DNA of 64,000 bases, from positions 1 through 64,000 of the forward strand of contig JANXOF010000060.1 of assembly GCA_025353725.1 (NCBI GenBank), given 5' to 3'. The position numbers and the translations under genes are program-made. Source of the DNA: Polyangiaceae bacterium. GTDB taxonomy: Bacteria; Myxococcota_A; Polyangia; Polyangiales; Polyangiaceae. The notes beneath the pieces are model-generated. The model searched no databases. It was given only the letters and a program-made list of their open reading frames with translations, and was not told the origin of the DNA. Below are positions 16,946 to 25,594 of this stretch, piece after piece; within the stretch, counting starts at the first letter, position 1, and each line of letters opens with the position of its first letter.

Positions 16946-18192
16946 GGTCCCCCCCGCGGCACGACGTGAGACGAACGTTGCGTCCGGTCGTCGCTGCGCC
17001 ATCGAAGGTCGGACGGGATCGTCAGAACGAGACGCGCTCCGCCGACGGGTGAATCTTCAAACCTCGCGGAACCTCCATGCTGGATCATGATATCGCGCAC
17101 CATCGATAGCCCTAAGCCTGAACCCGGAACTTGCCTATCGCGCTCAAGACGGACGCCTCGACCAAAGACATGCTCGCGATACTCTACAGGAATTCCGGGC
17201 CCTGAATCACTAACGACGATCTCGATCGCTTGGCGCGCCGCGGCGGCGCCTTCGCCGCTCGGGTCGGGCACGCGGGACGCGACGAGGATCTTGACGGCTC
17301 TCCCGGCAGGCGTGAACTTCAAGGCATTGGAGAGCGCGTTCATGAGAACTTGCTTGATTTGAACCGGGTCGCACCACGGGTGAGGTAACGCGCTCGCGAC
17401 GCTGACAGTGACGTCGAGTTGCTTTGTCGCCGCCATGCCCTCAAGAAGGGCCACCGACCGTCGCACAAGGACGTCGAGGTCGGTCTGCCGGCGGCGCTCA
17501 ACTTGTCTCGACGCAACATTCAGAGCTCTTCGCGCTTCCGATTCCTCGAGTGCGGCTTGCCGCACGGAGGCGGTATAGCGTTCCAAAAGAGCGGTGGCGT
17601 CCGCCGAGGCCTCGACAATACGCATGGCGTGCGCCCGCTGCGTGTCGCTCGTCGGTCCAGCAATTTCGTCGCGAAGGTTGCTTGCAAATCCGAGGACGAT
17701 ATCCATGAGCACGCGAGCGTCGTGGGAAAGTGTCGCGGCCGCGGCGCAAAGGAGCGTCGACGTGCGCTCGCTGGCTTGGATGGCGACGTCGGCCTTCCGG
17801 CGATTCTGCGCCTCCTCGAAACCGGCGCGAATGTGCACGACAGCCTCGGCAACCGCATCGACGAGAACGTGGTCGAGCGACTCCGTCGGCACGATGACGG
17901 CCCATCCGAACGGCGCGACGCGCTCGACTGCGACGTGGCTGGACACCCTCAAGATGCGCGGCATTCTTCGCAGCCGAGGTTCGTGTCCGAGAGCCCTCGC
18001 AACATGAGAAAGTTCCTCCGGCCGGTCGCCAAGATTGAACAAGAGAGCGTCACACGCGAGCGCCCCTGCAATGGCGGTGGCTTCGGTACAAACCGCCGCC
18101 ATGACGCCCGCTGTGTCCAAAAGTTGAACGAGCCTCTCGCTCGTCGCTACGTCGACGCCGATGACCCCAAAAACGATAGGCGCGAGAGTCAC
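16942..18192 (-). CDS. Cytosolic sensor histidine kinase with N-terminal pseudo-receiver
   Basis: 416 residues, no membrane helix. Residues 1-120 look like a degenerate receiver or sensing domain without a phosphoacceptor Asp. The dimerisation region holds the phosphorylatable His157 (LSHD), and the ATP-binding domain shows N box (NALSNALKFTP), G1 (DSGPGIP) and G2 (GSGLGLSM). It phosphorylates, most likely, the receiver encoded immediately downstream with a 4-bp overlap. The start overlaps the glycosyltransferase stop. The signal it senses is unknown; a cytosolic metabolite or protein contact is more likely than an external ligand. Confidence 0.92.
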   Translation of the reverse strand: MTLAPIVFGVIGVDVATSERLVQLLDTAGVMAAVCTEATAIAGALACDALLFNLGDRPEELSHVARALGHEPRLRRMPRILRVSSHVAVERVAPFGWAVIVPTESLDHVLVDAVAEAVVHIRAGFEEAQNRRKADVAIQASERTSTLLCAAAATLSHDARVLMDIVLGFASNLRDEIAGPTSDTQRAHAMRIVEASADATALLERYTASVRQAALEESEARRALNVASRQVERRRQTDLDVLVRRSVALLEGMAATKQLDVTVSVASALPHPWCDPVQIKQVLMNALSNALKFTPAGRAVKILVASRVPDPSGEGAAAARQAIEIVVSDSGPGIPVEYREHVFGRGVRLERDRQVPGSGLGLSMVRDIMIQHGGSARFEDSPVGGARLVLTIPSDLRWRSDDRTQRSSHVVPRGGP

Positions 18193-19703
18193 GAGGGCTT
18201 CACCGCAAAGCCTTTACGCGCGAACTTGTCCCACCCCTGCTTGCCCTTCATAAAGTCCCACAATCCTTTGAGTTGCCAAACGACGAGAAACTGGCGATAG
18301 CCGAAATTTGATACGAATCCCGCGAGGAGCAGCACGAGCACGTCACGAAGCCGTTCGTAGCGAAAAAGCGCCAAGCCGGCGCCGCCTTCGCTCGCTGCAC
18401 GCTCGGAGTAAACGCAAAGCATGACAGAGAGCGCGCTGAGAAAAAGGTTCGTCGCCGTGGCAAACGCCAAAAAAGTAACCAACGACTTGAGTGAGAGCAC
18501 GCCCACCGCAAGCGTCACGAGAAGGACAGCGCATCCGGCACATTCGATGATCGGTGCCAACGCCTCGAACATCAACTGATAAGGGAGCGAAAAGAGTCCG
18601 ATCTGACGATAGCGAGGATTGAAAATCATCCGACGGTGGTAATTGAGCACCTCGAGAAGTCCACGGTACCAGCGTGAGCGCTGCTTACCGATGTCTTTGT
18701 AGTTCTCCGGCGCCTCGGTCCAGGCGGTCGGAAAGGGCAGGATTTCAATCCTACCAGGCAGCCCTTTATCGAGGAGGTAACGATGAAGGCGAACCACAAT
18801 TTCCATATCCTCGCACACGGTGTGTGCGCCCGCCCCGCAGTACTCGAGGCCGATCTTCGCCTGCATCATCTTTGTTAGAAAGCCGCCAATCGCGACGACA
18901 AGGTCGCGCCGCATGAGCGCGAAGACACCGGAAAGGACGAGGAGCGAACGTAGTTCGGCGAAGGCGACTCGTCCTTGAGCGAACGACCGCATGTACTCGA
19001 CGATTTGAAAGCGCGCGATCCACGCCTTCGGAAGTCGCATCTCGACCACACGGCCGTCTTCGACAAGCGAACCATTCGAGATCCCAACCTGAACGCCTAC
19101 CGCAACGACCCCCTCGCGGTCATCGACGATAGGGCGAGCGGCGAGGAGAAGCGCGTCGGGCGTGAGCAGACTGTCGGCATCCATACTCGTCACGAATTCG
19201 CCCTGTGCGACGTTGATCGCAGCGTTCAAAGCATCGGCCTTGCCGCCGTTCTCCTTGTCGATGAGGACAAGGCGCCGGAGTCCTTTGGGGAGTGGCCCAC
19301 GAACTTCGTAAAACCCTTTTATCTTCGAACAGGCAAGCTGCTCATCGTAGTCGAGCTCCGTACGCACGAAGTGGAACTGTCGCAAAAGGACGTCGACTGT
19401 CTTGTCTTTCGAGCCATCATTGCAGATGACGATTTCGAAGCTCGGGTAGCGCAAACGCAAAAGTGAATTAATGCTTTCGCAAATGGTTACCTCCTCGTTG
19501 TATGCCGGCACAAGGAGGGTCACCTGAGGCAAGAACGTATCCTGCACGCGGCCCATGGCCGGGCGCACATCTTCGCCCGCGAGACTACGTCGCACGGCCC
19601 GCAGACTCAAGGCAACGAACCAAAGGTTTAGTGCAAAGAAACCGATCACGTACGATGCAACAAGGGCATCCAGCACGACAAGAAGACTGGAAACGATGTA
19701 CAT
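18189..19703 (-). CDS. Membrane family-2 processive glycosyltransferase
   Basis: 504 residues with one N-terminal helix pair and four or five C-terminal helices. GT2 core motifs are NDGSKD (95-100), the DAD at 175-177 in TSMDADSLL, the ED at 298-299 in CEDME, and the processive-synthase signature QRSRW (341-345). This is the BcsA/PgaC/NfrB/YaiP-like architecture that polymerises and extrudes a polysaccharide through the inner membrane. No PilZ domain is fused. It starts 6 bp after a predicted barrel gene and its stop overlaps the kinase start, making it the core of the operon. The polymer cannot be predicted. Confidence 0.93.
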   Translation of the reverse strand: MYIVSSLLVVLDALVASYVIGFFALNLWFVALSLRAVRRSLAGEDVRPAMGRVQDTFLPQVTLLVPAYNEEVTICESINSLLRLRYPSFEIVICNDGSKDKTVDVLLRQFHFVRTELDYDEQLACSKIKGFYEVRGPLPKGLRRLVLIDKENGGKADALNAAINVAQGEFVTSMDADSLLTPDALLLAARPIVDDREGVVAVGVQVGISNGSLVEDGRVVEMRLPKAWIARFQIVEYMRSFAQGRVAFAELRSLLVLSGVFALMRRDLVVAIGGFLTKMMQAKIGLEYCGAGAHTVCEDMEIVVRLHRYLLDKGLPGRIEILPFPTAWTEAPENYKDIGKQRSRWYRGLLEVLNYHRRMIFNPRYRQIGLFSLPYQLMFEALAPIIECAGCAVLLVTLAVGVLSLKSLVTFLAFATATNLFLSALSVMLCVYSERAASEGGAGLALFRYERLRDVLVLLLAGFVSNFGYRQFLVVWQLKGLWDFMKGKQGWDKFARKGFAVKPS

Positions 19704-19709
19704 AGCTAT

Positions 19710-20651
19710 TCAAAGATCGAACCACGTTCCGAGACCGGTCGAAAAGCCGATATGAAAAATCGAAAATCCGTCACTACGCTCTTTGCTTATATCCGACTGA
19801 GAAAACGTCGTATCGTGGGAGCCGCTGAGGGAGACGTTCAGGAGGGGTCCCGCCATCACCATCACGTGCGGAATCGGTGACCAGACCAGCAAGGGGTCCA
19901 CATCGAGCGAAAAGAGCGCGTCGGATACGCGCGAGGTCGACGTCACGCCCAGGTTGCTTGTCTCCTCGCTTTTCGAGCTGTTCGCGTAAAAACTAAGCCC
20001 TGCGCGCGCCCAAAAAGCCAGATGCGGCGTCCCGTGAATGACGTACCCGAGGCGCGGCGCGAATCCGAGCATCATGGACTGTGGCGCGCGGCCATCACGA
20101 TCCGTTTTGGCGTCGACCGTGGGTGACGTTCTTTCCTCCCGATGCACGCCTCCGAGCCCCACCGCGAACGCAAGCGACGTCCCAAGCGTCAGATTGCGCA
20201 AAATCGTGAAGTCTACCGCGAGCCTCGGAACCGTATGGAGGGCTCCGAGGGCGGGCTCACGGCCGACGAAGAACGCGAGCGAGCCGCCGCTATCGGTCGT
20301 CTTCGTAGTCACATCGCCCTGCGTCGCGGTGACGGTTTGGGACGAATAACTTACCCATGGCAGCAGGCGATCCGCGCTCACGATAAGCTCTCCACGCGCC
20401 CCAAACACACGGGAATCGTCGACCGGTGAGAGCGGTTCGATGAGAGGCGCCGTCGGACTCTCGGCCCGAACGCACGGTGGCGAACTCCATAGGCCAAGCG
20501 AGATGCCAAGCGCCGCAAGCCCTGCACGCGCTCGCTTCAGGTAGCCCGTCCAACGCGGGTCTCCATCGCGCAAGAAAACGGTTCGTCGGCACCCCACGTG
20601 ACCCGCGAACGTACGGGCCTTCACGCGGGCCGACAAGAGCGAGCGAGACAT
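19710..20651 (-). CDS. Outer-membrane beta-barrel-like protein
   Basis: About 313 residues from ATG 20651; the open frame extends to 20762 but would overlap the divergent gene. A later start nearer the hydrophobic stretch ARAGLAALGISLGLW is possible. After the signal come amphipathic strands with alternating polar and hydrophobic residues and short turns (LAVDFTILRNLTLGTSLAFA, FAPRLGYVIHGTPHLAFW) and a C-terminal aromatic (GLGTWFDL), typical of outer-membrane barrels. It is the first gene of the glycosyltransferase operon and a candidate export pore or partner. Family not identified. Confidence 0.75.
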   Translation of the reverse strand: MSRSLLSARVKARTFAGHVGCRRTVFLRDGDPRWTGYLKRARAGLAALGISLGLWSSPPCVRAESPTAPLIEPLSPVDDSRVFGARGELIVSADRLLPWVSYSSQTVTATQGDVTTKTTDSGGSLAFFVGREPALGALHTVPRLAVDFTILRNLTLGTSLAFAVGLGGVHREERTSPTVDAKTDRDGRAPQSMMLGFAPRLGYVIHGTPHLAFWARAGLSFYANSSKSEETSNLGVTSTSRVSDALFSLDVDPLLVWSPIPHVMVMAGPLLNVSLSGSHDTTFSQSDISKERSDGFSIFHIGFSTGLGTWFDL

Positions 20652-20700
20652 GCGAAGATCGGGCGCCGTTGCGGACCCCCTACGCCTTCCCCTAAGTGAG

Positions 20701-22038
20701 ATGAAGTCCGCTCGAACGTCGACTCGGGCTCGCCTCTTGGCTTTGGCTTGGCTTGCGCACATGGCGCCTGCTCGCGCAACCGAACCTCGATGCCGCGCGG
20801 CTCCTGCCGTCGAATCCTACGCGAGCGTGGACGCTATGGTGACCGCCGCGGAGGCTCTCGACCATCCCCTCGACCGACCGCTCGCGCGCGCTCTGTTCCT
20901 CGCCGCTCTTGCACGCGACCCCGGCGACGCTGAGGCTTTGGTAGGCCTCGCGCGGGTCGACACCGCGGACGGCTGCGTGGCGCTTGCAGAGCAGGCTTAC
21001 CGTGCAGTGCTCACGCATTCGATGGGAAACGTCGACGCCGCGGCAGGCCTCGCGACGCTACTTCTTCGCGCACGAAGGTGGGCAGAGGCACGCCACGTAC
21101 TCGATGCAGCCCTCTCACTCTCCCCACTTTCTCCTGATTTGCTCTCGCGTCGCGCGAGCGTCGCGCTCTGGAGCGGAGAAGTCACGGCCGCGATGTACTA
21201 CGTCACGGAGGCGCAACGCGTCTCGCCGCTCGATCCCGACCTGCGCGAGGCGAGAGACCGCGTATTCCTCGGCCAAGCGAGGCTTGGGCAACGCGTGCAA
21301 GTCTTTCCGAAAGGGTACGACGACGTCTGGACAACAGACGTAGCCGTGATGGAAAGGTGGCATAGGTTACGCCTTGAGGCCGGCGCCACGGTCGTCTCGC
21401 GGTCGGGCGCGGCACGCGAAACGAGGAGCGGCACGCTGAAGACTCGAATCCTCGACGGTCGGCCAACACTAGGTGCGTTTTATCACTACCCTAGCGGCGG
21501 CTGGTTCGGCGGCAGCGTCGGAGTAAGCGCGCCCGCTTTAGCTTTACCGCGCTCAGCGTATGAACTCCGAACGTTCGTTCCGCTCGTCCCGAGGCTATCG
21601 CTTCAAGCGACCTCGGCCTATTGGCGATATGCGGACGACCGGGACGTCGTGGTGCTTTCTCCCGCGCTCGGCCTCGCAACGACCGACGCCATAGACATCA
21701 CTGCACGCTATTGGCTTACGTCTGTCATCGTGCGCGGCAGCGGCAGCGATAGCCGTGTAAACTACGTCCACTCCTTCGGCGTGCACGTCGACTGGCGGCC
21801 CGACGGAAAGACCGCGCTCGGGCTGGATTATACGTACGGCGTCCAACTCGAGCGAAGTCCGTCGGCGACCGATCTGCTTGAGCTCCGAAGCCATATTTTT
21901 ACAGCTCTCGCGCGGCGGATGATTCGGCGTGAGCTCGGCATCGACCTTGCGCTCGCCCTCGAGCGGCGTTCGAGCTTAGGCGAAGGCCCCAACGTGTTCG
22001 GCGCGGCGGCAGAGGGAGGCCTCTTCGTACGCTGGTAG
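20701..22038 (+). CDS. YaiO-like TPR and beta-barrel outer-membrane protein
   Basis: 445 residues. Signal peptide (ALAWLAHMAPARA), then about three TPR units (residues about 45-180: LARALFLAALARDPGDAEAL, AYRAVLTHSMGNVDAAAGLA, RRASVALWSGEVTAAMYY), then a barrel of alternating strands (FYHYPSGGWFGGSVGVSAPA, LSLQATSAYWRYADDRDVV) ending in Trp. TPR followed by barrel is the layout of YaiO and NfrA and, on a larger scale, PgaA and BcsC, which carry exopolysaccharide across the outer membrane. ATG 20701 is 49 bp from the divergent barrel gene start. Strong candidate for the export channel of this locus. Confidence 0.85.
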   Translation: MKSARTSTRARLLALAWLAHMAPARATEPRCRAAPAVESYASVDAMVTAAEALDHPLDRPLARALFLAALARDPGDAEALVGLARVDTADGCVALAEQAYRAVLTHSMGNVDAAAGLATLLLRARRWAEARHVLDAALSLSPLSPDLLSRRASVALWSGEVTAAMYYVTEAQRVSPLDPDLREARDRVFLGQARLGQRVQVFPKGYDDVWTTDVAVMERWHRLRLEAGATVVSRSGAARETRSGTLKTRILDGRPTLGAFYHYPSGGWFGGSVGVSAPALALPRSAYELRTFVPLVPRLSLQATSAYWRYADDRDVVVLSPALGLATTDAIDITARYWLTSVIVRGSGSDSRVNYVHSFGVHVDWRPDGKTALGLDYTYGVQLERSPSATDLLELRSHIFTALARRMIRRELGIDLALALERRSSLGEGPNVFGAAAEGGLFVRW

Positions 22039-22039
22039 G

Positions 22040-23362
22040 CTAATCAACAATTTCGAGATAGTGCCCAGTAAAACTTTTAATACGCTCACCTGAGCCTAAA
22101 AAAGCCGCCACCGTCACGAGCCAGACTCCCCTGTCGATGCCTTTTTCATGTCGCTCGGCGGGGTCAATCATCGTTTCGAACTCGCTTTCGCCGGGCAAAA
22201 CTTCGCGCGTGAACGTGTACTCTCTACTGAACGTCGTACCGGGCTTTGTAAAAGCAACAGCCGCGCTAACCTTATCCTTCGTGTCTCCTCGATTCTCAAA
22301 ACGAAACCCTACGCGCAGGGCCTCCCCGCGCCGGACGCGAACGGGAAGAGTGGGGCGAACCATCCGCACGTCAATCGTGCCGATGGTGAGCGGAATACCG
22401 GCAAAAGAGTTCATTCGATCGCCCGCAGCGTCGAAGGTCGTTATCGTCAGAAGCCACGAACCGGCGTCGATACCCGCGTTTTCGCGTGCCTCTGCCGTGA
22501 GGCGCAGAGTGTAGCGCGACGCACCGGGAACCGAGAGAACGGCGGGCTCGTAGTACTCGATGCCCGTGGTTTCACCCGGGCGCGTAAACACAACGAGGGG
22601 CGTCACCCGATTCGCCGTATCCCCACGATTTTCGATGGCAAATGGCACGACGAGATCCTCGCGTAGCCCAATCCGGGCGGGCATCATTGGCTTCGAAACG
22701 ACCGCGACATCATCTTGACCGCGCCGGAACGCGTGCCCTGCGTACGCTTGGCCGACGGGTTTATCATCCTCGTCGCGAACGCCAAACGTTACCGCATACC
22801 TTCCCGGTAACACGTTTGCTTCTGTCAGCTCGCCCGCGTCGAGCTTCAGCTCCACGAACGCCCCGCGCGGCGCCACGTGACCCACGAAATCTGTCGTTAC
22901 CGTCTCTGTCGTATGGGGCGGAGTGAAGCTGACTTGGAGAGCTACCCGGCGCGTGCAGGAGGACGCATTTCCGACGAAGAAACGAGCCGCGAACGTTGCT
23001 CCAGTTTCGATTTTCGAGGTGTATGTCGGAGAGTGCGAGAACGTAAGGGGCCGTCGGTCTTCTACGGAGCACACACTCACCCGCACCTCCTCCGGAGGAT
23101 TCGGGAAAAGCGCCGCGCGCGTGCCATAGGTCACGAGCGACGCGTCGACTGGACGCGGAGGCGGATTCGCAACCCCCTCCGTGTTCGCAAGCCAGTCGGT
23201 CCGAGGCTTCATGGCCGGCCCGAGAATGTGCGCTCGATCGGGCGAGACCGCCGGACTCTGGCGCGACCTGCACCCGGTCGAAGCAAGGGACGCAAGAACA
23301 ACCGTGGGCACGAAAAAGAGCGGAAGGGCGAAGCTTGCTGACGCACGCCCGAGGTTCATCAA
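22040..23362 (-). CDS. Lipoprotein with three tandem Ig-like repeats
   Basis: 440 residues. Lipobox near LASTGC (Cys31), a Pro-rich linker, then three related ~100-residue units (about 115-215, 225-325, 335-437), each with an aromatic/Arg-rich start, a centre such as IENRGDTANRVTPLVVFTRP or FENRGDTKDKVSAAVAFTKP, and an end like GSWLLTITTFDAAGDRMNSF or GVWLVTVAAFLGSGERIKSF. The units resemble CARDB-like or fibronectin-like beta domains that bind polymers or proteins. It lies between two polysaccharide-locus genes, so it is probably an extracytoplasmic glycan-binding or assembly lipoprotein. Its 3' end is one base from the convergent barrel gene. Confidence 0.78.
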   Translation of the reverse strand: MMNLGRASASFALPLFFVPTVVLASLASTGCRSRQSPAVSPDRAHILGPAMKPRTDWLANTEGVANPPPRPVDASLVTYGTRAALFPNPPEEVRVSVCSVEDRRPLTFSHSPTYTSKIETGATFAARFFVGNASSCTRRVALQVSFTPPHTTETVTTDFVGHVAPRGAFVELKLDAGELTEANVLPGRYAVTFGVRDEDDKPVGQAYAGHAFRRGQDDVAVVSKPMMPARIGLREDLVVPFAIENRGDTANRVTPLVVFTRPGETTGIEYYEPAVLSVPGASRYTLRLTAEARENAGIDAGSWLLTITTFDAAGDRMNSFAGIPLTIGTIDVRMVRPTLPVRVRRGEALRVGFRFENRGDTKDKVSAAVAFTKPGTTFSREYTFTREVLPGESEFETMIDPAERHEKGIDRGVWLVTVAAFLGSGERIKSFTGHYLEIVD

Positions 23363-23426
23363 ACATAAGGTCGCATGCGGCCTTCACGACGGATACGAAA
23401 AACATGGGCCCCCGTCACGCGCTAGC

Positions 23427-25535
23427 ATGACGCAAGCGATGCGACTCGAGCTTCACTTTCTCCGCCTTGCATTTCTCGGACTTGGGCTCGCCGCGGCGAC
23501 TACGGCGTGTTCAAGCGAAACGCTCGACGTACCGCTCTACCCGATTCCCTTCAAAGCGAGCGACGGAACCCTTCAAGTCTTCAATGGAACTTCGTTTCAG
23601 CCTCTCTTCATCAAAGGCATGAACATGGGCGTAGCTCTCCCAGGAACGCAGGCGGGAGAAATTACGCCAACCGCCGAGGACTACGACCGCTGGTTCGCCA
23701 TGATGAGCGAGATGGGCATCAATTCAATACGCCTGTACACGTTGCACTTCCCACGATTCTACCAAAGGCTTTACGATCACAACGTTCGCCATCCGCAGAA
23801 GCCGATCTACGTGTTTCACGGCATCTGGCTTGACGAAGAGAATCCCACAAAAAATCTAAATGACATGCAATCGTCTTACGACGACAATATCGCTGAAACG
23901 ATCGAGTGCGTGCATGGGCAACGCTATGTTTTCGAGCGCAAAGGGCGCGCGCACGGCGAGTACGACACGGACATCTCACCTTGGGTCATCGGGTGGCTCG
24001 TCGGCCGCGAGGTGTTCCCTGACGAGGTTCGAGCGACCAACCAGATTCCAGGCGCACGCGCTAGGTACGACGGTGCTTACGTATCTCTCCCTTCAGGCTC
24101 TGAAACGAGCGTCTGGTGGGCTGAACGTGTCGACAAAATCGCGGCGTACGAGGCTTCACGCTACCGCATTTTCAGGCCCATTAGCGTCTCGAGCTGGCCC
24201 ACCCTCGACGCTCTGCATCACCCGACCGAAGGCACCGGCGCCGACGAGGACAAAGAACAACTGGACTTGGCGCGCCTCGATACACGAAACCATCCCGCGG
24301 GGTACTTCGCCAGCTACCACGCCTATCCTTATTATCCAGATTGGATGAACGAAGACCCGAACTACGTTACGGCGCGGGACAGTGAAGGCCCTAATAGTTA
24401 CGCGGGGTATCTACAAACGCTACGCGCCTACTATTTCCCAAAGCCGCTGCTCGTGGCCGAGGTTGGAGTGCCGTCGAGCTGGGGGAATGCCCATTTCTCT
24501 CAGAGCGGAATGAATCACGGTGGGCAAGACGAAGTTCAGCAAGGCCACGACGACGTCCGCCTTTTTCACAATGCGTACGACACCGAAACGGCCGGCGCGA
24601 TTCTTTTTGCGTGGATCGACGAATGGTGGAAGCGCACGTGGATCGTCGATGAGCTCGCGCTTCCGCGAGAGCGTTACAAGCTATGGCACAATGTCACGAG
24701 CCCAGAACAGAACTTCGGCCTGGTCGCTTTTGAAGTCGTGGCCCCGACGTTTACTCAATTCGTCCCGGTGAAAGGAGAAGGAAGAATTCGAGAAATTCGC
24801 GCAGATGCCGACGCCGAGTACTTCCACGTGAAGCTCACGCTGAACGCCGCGCTTACCGCGAAGGAGTCGATAACGGTGGGCTACGATACCTACGCGGACG
24901 AGCTCGGCGAGAGTGTCCTTCCGGACGGGAAAAAGACGAGCCAACGATCGGAGTTCGCCCTCCGCATCACTCCCACCTCGGCGGACTTAATGGTCACAGA
25001 GCCGTATGACCAATTCGGCGTATGGCATGACACGCAGGCCGCGTGGCACGACAAGGCCATCAGCGAATTACCCTCCGGCCGCGCGTACCGATCCCTTCGA
25101 AGCGATGGCGGACCATGGAACCCCGTTCGCTGGAAAAACAACAGCGACCACGGGAGTGACGATGGCGTTTATCGGTTCCCCGGTACGCTGCAGGAGATTG
25201 GAAAGTTGGGCGTGCGCAAAGTGACAGAGGTAGAGCGTGGGCACTCTGCAGTCGTGTTCGACGACACGACGATCTCGATTCGCATCCCGTGGACGCTCCT
25301 GCAGGTATCCGACCCTTCCGATCTGCGTGTCATCGACGACAACCCAAAGACGCGCGAACGCGAGACGTCTCCCACGGAAGGATTTCGCATTGCCGTTTCG
25401 CTCGGGGCGGATCTCCTAGAAACACCGCGACTCAAGTGGCCGCGATGGGATAGTGCACCTTTCTACATAGAACGGAGAAAAAGCTCATACGAAGTTTTTG
25501 CCTCCGGACTTCGAACGATTCCCGATCATCGGTAG
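23427..25535 (+). CDS. Glycoside-hydrolase-like TIM-barrel lipoprotein
   Basis: 702 residues from ATG 23427 (ATG 23439 also fits); the upstream 82 codons of the frame are a shadow. Lipobox LAAATTAC. A GH2/GH5-like (beta/alpha)8 domain follows: GMNMGVALPG, FAMMSEMGINSIRLYTLHFP, WVIGWLVGREV with Glu195 as candidate acid/base, and LLVAEVGVPS with Glu345 as candidate nucleophile, then FAWIDEWWKRTW. The C-terminal ~250 residues are a beta-rich DOMON or carbohydrate-binding-like domain. Diverges from the three-repeat lipoprotein gene (64 bp). Probably trims, releases or remodels the exported polymer. Confidence 0.82.
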   Translation: MTQAMRLELHFLRLAFLGLGLAAATTACSSETLDVPLYPIPFKASDGTLQVFNGTSFQPLFIKGMNMGVALPGTQAGEITPTAEDYDRWFAMMSEMGINSIRLYTLHFPRFYQRLYDHNVRHPQKPIYVFHGIWLDEENPTKNLNDMQSSYDDNIAETIECVHGQRYVFERKGRAHGEYDTDISPWVIGWLVGREVFPDEVRATNQIPGARARYDGAYVSLPSGSETSVWWAERVDKIAAYEASRYRIFRPISVSSWPTLDALHHPTEGTGADEDKEQLDLARLDTRNHPAGYFASYHAYPYYPDWMNEDPNYVTARDSEGPNSYAGYLQTLRAYYFPKPLLVAEVGVPSSWGNAHFSQSGMNHGGQDEVQQGHDDVRLFHNAYDTETAGAILFAWIDEWWKRTWIVDELALPRERYKLWHNVTSPEQNFGLVAFEVVAPTFTQFVPVKGEGRIREIRADADAEYFHVKLTLNAALTAKESITVGYDTYADELGESVLPDGKKTSQRSEFALRITPTSADLMVTEPYDQFGVWHDTQAAWHDKAISELPSGRAYRSLRSDGGPWNPVRWKNNSDHGSDDGVYRFPGTLQEIGKLGVRKVTEVERGHSAVVFDDTTISIRIPWTLLQVSDPSDLRVIDDNPKTRERETSPTEGFRIAVSLGADLLETPRLKWPRWDSAPFYIERRKSSYEVFASGLRTIPDHR

Positions 25536-25560
25536 CAGTCGGCCTAACTACTTAGACTGC
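25535..25560. terminator. Weak hairpin between convergent genes
   Basis: Arms GCAGTC and GACTGC separated by 14 bases lie just after the hydrolase stop and 35 bases before the dnaA stop. No U-rich tail is visible, so it is only a possible bidirectional terminator. Confidence 0.3.
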
Positions 25561-25594
25561 CTGAGCGGAGATCGAAGCTCCTCGACCCAACTCT

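Noticed and set aside
23181-23426. 82-codon extension ahead of the hydrolase lipoprotein
   Set aside because: It overlaps the divergent lipoprotein gene and lacks signal-peptide character; the clear signal begins at 23427 or 23439.
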